DNA of 10,879 nucleotides from Bacteroidales bacterium UBA3663 (GTDB taxonomy: Bacteria > Bacteroidota > Bacteroidia > Bacteroidales > UBA3663): positions 1-10,879 of the forward strand of contig DFJU01000026.1 of assembly GCA_002373755.1 (NCBI GenBank), written 5' to 3'. The notes under the pieces are model-generated. The model had not been told where the DNA came from and searched no databases. It saw nothing but the letters and a program-made list of their open reading frames with translations. Within the stretch, counting starts at the first letter, position 1. The number at the start of each line of letters is the position of its first letter. Made by a program: the position numbers and the translations under genes. Below, in pieces: positions 6,074 through 10,879 of this stretch.

Positions 6074-7183
6074 TTACTCGCCGCCGAATTCCATCAGATA
6101 TGCCTTGATGAAACCGTCGATCTTGCCGTCCATCACAGCGTTCACGTCGCTGGTCTGGTAGCCCGTACGATGATCCTTCACGCGACGGTCGTCGAACACA
6201 TACGAGCGAATCTGCGAGCCCCATTCGATCTTCTTCTTGCCGGCCTCGATGGCAGCCTGCTTCTCGCGCTTGTGCTCCATCTCGATGTTGTAAATCTGCG
6301 ACTTGAGCAACTGGAGAGCCATTTCGCGGTTCTTCGGCTGGTCGCGCGTCACGGTGCAGGCCTGAAGCAATTCCGTTTCCTGACCGGTGTAGGGGTCAAG
6401 ATACATATAGCGCGCGCGCACGCCCGATTCTACTTTATTGACGTTCTGGCCGCCGGCGCCGCCGCTTCGGAAGGTATCCCAAGTGAGTCGGCCCGGATCG
6501 ATGTTCACCTCGATGGTGTCGTCAATCATCGGGAAAGCAAAGACCGACGCGAACGACGTCATGCGCTTGCCCTGCGCATTGTAGGGCGAGACACGCACCA
6601 GACGGTGCACGCCGTTTTCCGACTTCAGATAGCCGAATGCCATGTCGCCCTCAATCTCAATGGTGCACGACTTGATGCCGGCATCGTCGCCCTCGACCAA
6701 ATCCTGCACGGTGGCCTTGTAGCCGTGATCTTCGGCATAGCGCATATAGAGACGCATCAGCATCTGGGCCCAGTCGTTGGCCTCGGTTCCACCGGCTCCG
6801 GCATTGATTTTCAGCACGCAGTTCAGGTGGTCCTCCTCGCCTTGCAGCATGTTGCGCAACTCGATCGACTCGAACAGGTCGATGGTCTTCTTATACTGCT
6901 CATCGACCTCGGCCTCGGTCACAAGTTCCTCCTTGTAGAAGTCGAAAGCCGTGGCAAGTTCGTCCACGTTGGTTTTTGCCTCGTCGTACGCCTCAATCCA
7001 CGAACGGATGCCCTTTACGACCTTCATCTGAGCTTCAGCAGCCTTCTGGTCGTCCCAAAAACCGGGCACTTGGGTGCGCAATTCCTCCTCTTCGAGCTGA
7101 ATCTTCTTGTTGTCGATATCGAGGTATCTTTTCAGGTCGGCAAGACGCTCCTGCGCTGCCTTCAATTGTTCGATTGTAATCAC
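6074..7183 (-). CDS. prfB: Peptide chain release factor 2
   Basis: The product has 369 residues. It recognises UGA and UAA stop codons in the ribosomal A site and triggers release of the finished peptide. The GGQ catalytic loop is at 244-246 (SGGAGGQNVNKVESG), the codon-reading tripeptide is SPY at 199-201 where E. coli RF2 has SPF, and the N-terminal helical domain contains GAGGTEANDWAQ (129-140). An extended segment after GGQ (260-285, DPYTGQETELLQ) is typical of Bacteroidota RF2. The gene reads straight through YLDIDNKK (20-27), the site where many bacteria have a programmed +1 frameshift, so no frameshift is used. The start is a GTG; an in-frame stop 14 codons upstream leaves no ATG alternative. 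Confidence 0.97.
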   Translation of the reverse strand: MITIEQLKAAQERLADLKRYLDIDNKKIQLEEEELRTQVPGFWDDQKAAEAQMKVVKGIRSWIEAYDEAKTNVDELATAFDFYKEELVTEAEVDEQYKKTIDLFESIELRNMLQGEEDHLNCVLKINAGAGGTEANDWAQMLMRLYMRYAEDHGYKATVQDLVEGDDAGIKSCTIEIEGDMAFGYLKSENGVHRLVRVSPYNAQGKRMTSFASVFAFPMIDDTIEVNIDPGRLTWDTFRSGGAGGQNVNKVESGVRARYMYLDPYTGQETELLQACTVTRDQPKNREMALQLLKSQIYNIEMEHKREKQAAIEAGKKKIEWGSQIRSYVFDDRRVKDHRTGYQTSDVNAVMDGKIDGFIKAYLMEFGGE

Positions 7184-7236
7184 AAAAATATCGGTTTTAG
7201 AGCCTTTTGAGCCTGTTTTTTATCTTATTTCGGCCG

Positions 7237-7268
7237 CGAAGATAGACAAAATCCCTGAATTTGGCAAA
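7237..7268 (-). promoter_or_regulatory. Bacteroidota-type promoter for prfB
   Basis: On the minus strand, TTTG (7268-7265) and TATCTTCG (7244-7237, one mismatch from TAnnTTTG) are separated by 20 bases. The leader to the GTG start would be about 50 bases. Confidence 0.5.
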
Positions 7269-7283
7269 ATTCCCATAGATAAT

Positions 7284-7314
7284 GTTGCATTTATATGAAA
7301 TTGGCTTATCTTTG
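7284..7314 (+). promoter_or_regulatory. Bacteroidota-type promoter for the argE-like operon
   Basis: GTTG (7284-7287) and a perfect TATCTTTG (7307-7314) are separated by 19 bases, matching the TTTG/TAnnTTTG pattern of the Bacteroides primary sigma factor. It lies 18 bases before the ATG at 7333 and rules out the in-frame ATG at 7282 as the main start. It is back to back with the prfB promoter. Confidence 0.65.
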
Positions 7315-7332
7315 CGCCCGAATTTTTGTACT

Positions 7333-8436
7333 ATGACACCCGACCTGAACACTTCCAATGCCGCGATAGACCTTCTAAAACGCATGATTGCCATACCTTC
7401 CGTCAGCCGTGACGAGGCAGCTGTGGCCGACATGCTTGAAGCCTATTTGCGCGAAGTCAGCCCGGTTGACGTACATCGCTCGGGCAACAATCTCTGGCTC
7501 ATTGCCGACGGTTTTGACGAGTCGCGGAAGACGTTGCTGCTCAATGCGCACATCGACACCGTCAAGCCCGTCGCCACGTGGACATACGACCCGTTCCAGC
7601 CCACCGAAGTCGGCAGCCGCATCTACGGTCTGGGAACCAACGACGACGGCGCATCGGTCGTCAGTCTGCTGCACACGTTCCTTTATCTCATCGGCCATGA
7701 AACCCTCAGCTACAACCTGATTTTTTTGGCATCGTGCGAAGAAGAGGTGTCGGGCAAGAACGGCATTTCGAGCGTTTTGCCGCTGTTGCCGAAAATCGAC
7801 GTGGCACTGGTGGGCGAACCGACAGGAATGAACCCGAAAAATGCCGGTGGAATCCGCGTAGCAGTGGCCGAAAAGGGTCTGATGGTGCTCGACGGAACGG
7901 CTCACGGCAAGTCGGGACACGCAGCACGGAACGAGGGTGTGAACGCGCTCTACCTGGCATTGGATGCCATCAACACGCTACGCGACTTCCGTTTCGGCCA
8001 CGAATCGCAGACTCTCGGCCCCATCAAGGTGACGACCACCGTCATCAATGCAGGAACCGTCCACAACGTCATCCCCGACACCTGTTCGTTCGTCGTCGAT
8101 GTGCGCACGACCGATGCCTACACCAACGAGGAAGTGGCCCGTCGGCTGCAAGAAGCCGTCGCCCCCGTCGAACTCAAACCGCGTAGCACACGCCTGCAAC
8201 CGTCAGGCATCGACCGCGAACACCCTCTGCTCAAACGCATCATCGAGGTTGCGCCCGATGCCACATTGTTCGGTTCGCCGACGTTGAGCGACCAAGCCCT
8301 GCTGCCCTGCCCCAGCCTGAAAATGGGTCCCGGCGATTCGGCTCGTTCGCACACGGCCGACGAATTCATCGACCGACAGGAAATCATCGACGCAATCGAT
8401 CTGTACACCACCATCCTAAGCGACCTGAATCTATAG
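7333..8436 (+). CDS. argE: M20 family N-acyl-ornithine deacylase (ArgE-like)
   Basis: The product has 367 residues. It is a di-zinc M20 amidohydrolase with all expected metal and catalytic residues visible: H73 and D75 in NAHIDTVKP, D104 in GTNDDG, the general base and ligand pair E136/E137 in SCEEEVSG, E162 in VGEPTGM and H340 in RSHTADEF. The dimerisation (lid) domain inserts at about 176-280, with HGKSGHAARNEG at 191-202. Family knowledge: ArgE removes the acyl group from N-acetylornithine to give ornithine for arginine synthesis; several Bacteroidota use N-succinyl intermediates instead, so the acyl group cannot be told from sequence. M20 members with other substrates are a weaker alternative. 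The ATG at 7333 is chosen because a good promoter lies just upstream. It is first in an operon with the next gene. Confidence 0.85.
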   Translation: MTPDLNTSNAAIDLLKRMIAIPSVSRDEAAVADMLEAYLREVSPVDVHRSGNNLWLIADGFDESRKTLLLNAHIDTVKPVATWTYDPFQPTEVGSRIYGLGTNDDGASVVSLLHTFLYLIGHETLSYNLIFLASCEEEVSGKNGISSVLPLLPKIDVALVGEPTGMNPKNAGGIRVAVAEKGLMVLDGTAHGKSGHAARNEGVNALYLALDAINTLRDFRFGHESQTLGPIKVTTTVINAGTVHNVIPDTCSFVVDVRTTDAYTNEEVARRLQEAVAPVELKPRSTRLQPSGIDREHPLLKRIIEVAPDATLFGSPTLSDQALLPCPSLKMGPGDSARSHTADEFIDRQEIIDAIDLYTTILSDLNL

Positions 8437-8437
8437 A

Positions 8438-9121
8438 ATGAGTACACGAAAGAAACTTAAAGATTACATCAGCAAAAGCGTGCGCAAGCTGAAACACCGC
8501 AAGGGCTACGGCGTGCATTCCCCATTTGCCTATGCGGTAATCACCGAGGTAATCGAAGAACGCCTCCCCTACTACGCTTACCAGCGCATGAAACGGCTCT
8601 ACGCTAAAAACAGCCCCATCCCGTTCAAGGTGGCTACGTTGCTGTTCCGTCTGTCCAACCGCTTCCGCACACGCAACATTCTGGAAATCGGATGCGACAC
8701 GGGGTTCTCAATCCTGCCGCTCCTTCTGGTCGATAGCCGCAACAACGTCACGACGGTAGCAAGCCAGCACCAATGGCAAGAGACGCGGCAACACCTTTCG
8801 CTCTTCCCCGGCACGACCGACCGAATCTGGAGCATCGACGCCATCGAAGCATTGCCCGACGACTACGTGGCCGACATGATTGTGGTGAACGGCGCTCCTG
8901 CCGGAATCGAGCCGACGATATTCGTGGAATGGCTGAAATCACACTTGCAAGAGCGCGGCGTATTGTTCGTGCGCGGCATACAGCCGGGACATCAGCTCGA
9001 AACCTACTGGGACGAAATCTGCGAATGTGACCACATAGAAGTGACGATGGACATGTACGACTACGGTCTGGCAATACGCCGACCACGCTTCTACAAGCAG
9101 CACTACGTGGTTTCGTTCTGA
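8438..9121 (+). CDS. Class I SAM-dependent methyltransferase-like protein
   Basis: The product has 227 residues. The stretch RNILEIGCDTGFSILPLL (79-96) resembles motif I of Rossmann-type methyltransferases, which binds S-adenosylmethionine, and DMIVVNGAP (146-154) falls where the later strand and active-site segment would be. The N-terminus has a basic helix (1-22) and KGYGVHSPFAYAV (22-34), a signature I recall from an uncharacterised Bacteroidota methyltransferase-like family. The usual acidic residue ending strand 2 is not obvious (VTTVASQHQW), so catalytic activity is uncertain. The substrate is unknown. The start codon comes one base after the stop of the argE-like gene, so the two are almost certainly cotranscribed and translationally coupled. 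Confidence 0.65.
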   Translation: MSTRKKLKDYISKSVRKLKHRKGYGVHSPFAYAVITEVIEERLPYYAYQRMKRLYAKNSPIPFKVATLLFRLSNRFRTRNILEIGCDTGFSILPLLLVDSRNNVTTVASQHQWQETRQHLSLFPGTTDRIWSIDAIEALPDDYVADMIVVNGAPAGIEPTIFVEWLKSHLQERGVLFVRGIQPGHQLETYWDEICECDHIEVTMDMYDYGLAIRRPRFYKQHYVVSF

Positions 9122-9170
9122 AATCGAAGACAACGAAAAACATCAAAAACTCTTAAAAACAAAACCAAAT

Positions 9171-9392
9171 ATGTATTGGACTCTTGAATTGGCCTCGAAG
9201 CTCGAAGATGCACCCTGGCCAGCAACCCGCGATGAACTGCTCGACTACGCCAACCGTTCCGGCGCTCCCCTCGAAGTGATAGAGAACCTGCAGGAAATGG
9301 AAGACGAAGGCGAGGTCTATGAATCAATCGAAGACCTCTGGCCCGACTACCCGTCGAAAGATGACTTCTTCTTCAACGAGGAGGAATATTAA
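9171..9392 (+). CDS. DUF2795 family small acidic protein
   Basis: The product has 73 residues and is strongly acidic. It contains MYWTLELASKLEDAPWPAT, the central YANRSGAPLEVIENLQ (26-41) characteristic of DUF2795, and the tail SIEDLWPDYPSKDDFFFNEE. Such short proteins are highly conserved in Bacteroidota; their function is unknown. The 49-base leader is very A-rich, consistent with Bacteroidota translation initiation. It is probably the last gene of the argE-like operon, though its own promoter cannot be excluded. Confidence 0.85.
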   Translation: MYWTLELASKLEDAPWPATRDELLDYANRSGAPLEVIENLQEMEDEGEVYESIEDLWPDYPSKDDFFFNEEEY

Positions 9393-9419
9393 GCCGACAG
9401 TTTTCACATTAAACGACTG

Positions 9420-9465
9420 AACACCAGCGAGACAGGCAATTCACGTTGCTTGTCTCGCTGGTGTT
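9420..9465 (+). terminator. Strong hairpin terminator after the DUF2795 gene
   Basis: A 20-bp stem with one G-T pair, left arm 9420-9439 and right arm 9446-9465, around a 6-base loop, with TTTT at 9464-9467. It lies 27 bases after the stop codon and ends the plus-strand operon. Confidence 0.88.
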
Positions 9466-9482
9466 TTCACAGCCAATGCAGT

Positions 9483-9523
9483 AAAAAGTAGAGACGCCAC
9501 AATGTGACGTCTCTAAACTTTTT
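9483..9523 (-). terminator. Hairpin terminator for the UPF0210 gene, possibly two-way
   Basis: AGAGACG (9490-9496) pairs with CGTCTCT (9508-9514); AAAAAGT (9483-9489) and ACTTTTT (9517-9523) extend the stem past a 2-base bulge, and CAC/GTG extend it inward. On the minus strand it is followed by a U-run derived from the A-run at 9483-9487. It lies 41 bases beyond the stop codon of the minus-strand gene. Confidence 0.8.
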
Positions 9524-9564
9524 ATTCCGTTTTGGCCGACGGAGCATTTCCATCGGCCGCGACC

Positions 9565-10879
9565 TTAATTCTTGAACGAGTGAATCGGCGCAGGGATGCG
9601 GCCGCCACGGTTCACGAAGACATCGCACGAGAACTTATTGACCGGCATGATAGGCGCGTAGCCCAGCAGACCGCCGAACTCGACCGTATCGCCCACCGTC
9701 TTGCCGATCACCGGAATGACGCGCACGGCTGTCGTCTTCTGGTTGACCATACCGATGGCAGCTTCGTCGGCAATGATGCCCGCGATGGTCGTGGCCGGCG
9801 TATCGCCCGGAATGGCAATCATGTCGAGGCCGACGGAGCAGACACAGGTCATCGCCTCAAGCTTCTCGATGGTCAAGGCTCCGGCCAACACCGCATCGAT
9901 CATGCCCTGATCCTCGCTCACCGGGATGAACGCACCGCTCAGACCGCCCACGTAGGAGCTGGCCATCACGCCACCCTTCTTCACCTGGTCGTTGAGCAGG
10001 GCCAATGCCGCAGTCGTACCCGGCGCACCGGCACGTTCAAGGCCGATGCATTGCAGAATGTCGGCCACACTGTCGCCGATGGCTGGGGTCGGGGCCAATG
10101 AGAGGTCGATGATGCCGAACGGGATGCCCAGACGGCGCGATGCCTCCTGCGCAACGAGTTGGCCGACGCGCGTAATCTTGAACGCGGTCTTCTTGATGGT
10201 CTCGCACAGCACCTCGAAGTTCGTTCCTTCTGGCAGATGCTCCAGCACGTATTTCACAACACCCGGACCGCTGACGCCCACGTTGATGATGGCATCGGCC
10301 TCGCTCACGCCGTGGAAAGCGCCTGCCATGAACGGATTGTCGTCAGGCGCATTGCACAGCACAACCAGTTTGGCGCAACCCAACGAGTCCTGCTCCTTGG
10401 TGGCCTCGGCCGTCTGGCGGATGATGTCGCCCATCAGACGCACGGCATCCATGTTGATGCCGGTCTTCGTCGAACCGACATTTACCGACGAGCAGATCAG
10501 TTCGGTCTCCTTCATGGCCTGCGGGATGGAACGGATGAGAAGTTCATCGGCCTTGGTCATGCCCTTCTGCACCGTCGCACTGTAGCCGCCGATGAAGTTC
10601 ACGCCGACCTCGTGGGCGGCTTTGTCCAATGTCTTGGCAATCTGCACGAAATCCTGCGGCGTCTTGCAGCACGAAGCACCGACGATGGCCGCCGGCGTGA
10701 TGCTGATGCGCTTGTTGACGATGGGGATGCCGTATTCCTTGCTGATTTCCTCGCCCGTACGCACCAGATTGGAGGCCAGGCGAAGGATTTTCTGATAGAT
10801 ATTCTGGCAGGTCTGCTGTACGCTGTCGGTAGCGCAATCGAGCAACGAAATGCCCATCGTGATGGTGCGCACGTCGAGG
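9565..10879 (-). CDS. UPF0210 / DUF711 (PFL) family protein, 5' end beyond the window
   Basis: About 438 residues are visible, ending PAPIHSFKN. Characteristic family stretches include [12 protein letters not shown] near the N-terminus, [62 protein letters not shown] and [16 protein letters not shown]. The frame stays open to the edge with LDV directly before RTITMG, exactly as in full-length members, which are around 450 residues. A GTG at 10872 is therefore an internal Val codon and the true start is a short distance outside the window. Biochemical function is not established; in many genomes it sits next to a small ACT-domain protein (UPF0237), which would be expected just right of this window. 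It is cytoplasmic with no signal peptide seen. Confidence 0.93.
   Translation of the reverse strand, partial: LDVRTITMGISLLDCATDSVQQTCQNIYQKILRLASNLVRTGEEISKEYGIPIVNKRISITPAAIVGASCCKTPQDFVQIAKTLDKAAHEVGVNFIGGYSATVQKGMTKADELLIRSIPQAMKETELICSSVNVGSTKTGINMDAVRLMGDIIRQTAEATKEQDSLGCAKLVVLCNAPDDNPFMAGAFHGVSEADAIINVGVSGPGVVKYVLEHLPEGTNFEVLCETIKKTAFKITRVGQLVAQEASRRLGIPFGIIDLSLAPTPAIGDSVADILQCIGLERAGAPGTTAALALLNDQVKKGGVMASSYVGGLSGAFIPVSEDQGMIDAVLAGALTIEKLEAMTCVCSVGLDMIAIPGDTPATTIAGIIADEAAIGMVNQKTTAVRVIPVIGKTVGDTVEFGGLLGYAPIMPVNKFSCDVFVNRGGRIPAPIHSFKN

Noticed and set aside
6170..7210. 346-residue open frame on the plus strand opposite prfB
   Set aside because: It is the complementary-strand shadow of a certain release factor gene in GC-rich DNA, with a Leu/His/Val-rich product and no family pattern.
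7282..7332. Upstream ATG of the argE-like gene at 7282
   Set aside because: It lies before the promoter -7 element at 7307-7314, so it would not be in the transcript.
9532..10101. 189-residue plus-strand frame opposite the UPF0210 gene
   Set aside because: Shadow of the recognised minus-strand gene, Arg/His/Asp-rich with no family pattern.
10870..10872. GTG at 10872 as start of the UPF0210 gene
   Set aside because: The frame continues as LDV into the edge, matching full-length family members; the gene is partial.
1..10879. CRISPR array, tRNA, rRNA, transposase or integrase
   Set aside because: No regularly spaced repeats, no tRNA-like cloverleaf noticed, and no recombinase motifs in any plausible frame.

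Overview
The window looks like a chromosomal segment from a member of the Bacteroidales (Bacteroidota). The evidence is an omega-like RNA polymerase subunit of the Bacteroidota type, a DUF4293 membrane protein, a lipoprotein BamD, an RF2 with the long Bacteroidota insertion after GGQ, promoters of the TTTG-N19/20-TAnnTTTG type, and A-rich leaders in place of Shine-Dalgarno sites. The genus cannot be fixed by reading alone. By eye, the core genes from about 2870 to the right end are near 55% GC, while positions 1-2700 are nearer 40%.

Left part (1-2700, AT-rich, all plus strand): an accessory cassette. It holds a type IV-like restriction endonuclease with an Mrr-type nuclease domain (193-1221), a 73-residue protein of unknown role (1297-1518), and a membrane-anchored protein with an N-terminal two-helix hairpin and a soluble, possibly PUA-like C-terminal domain (1549-2688). 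It ends against a long two-way hairpin terminator (2805-2856). Composition and content suggest horizontally acquired DNA, probably a small anti-phage or anti-plasmid module. This is the part most likely to hold something undescribed.

Middle (2870-4673, minus strand): a core operon, bamD (outer-membrane assembly lipoprotein), the omega-like RNA polymerase subunit and a DUF4293 membrane protein, with a recognisable promoter in front of bamD. A 356-base intergenic region without a convincing gene follows, then a GTG-initiated family 2 glycosyltransferase (4950-5951, plus) converging on prfB (6074-7183, minus) through a shared hairpin terminator.

Right part: prfB and an argE-like M20 deacylase are divergently transcribed from two head-to-head Bacteroidota-type promoters (7237-7314). 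The deacylase (7333-8436) is followed one base later by a methyltransferase-like protein (8438-9121) and then by a DUF2795 protein (9171-9392), probably one operon. Two adjacent hairpins (9420-9465 and 9483-9523) separate it from a converging UPF0210/DUF711 gene that runs off the right edge.

No tRNA, rRNA, CRISPR array, transposase or integrase gene was found.
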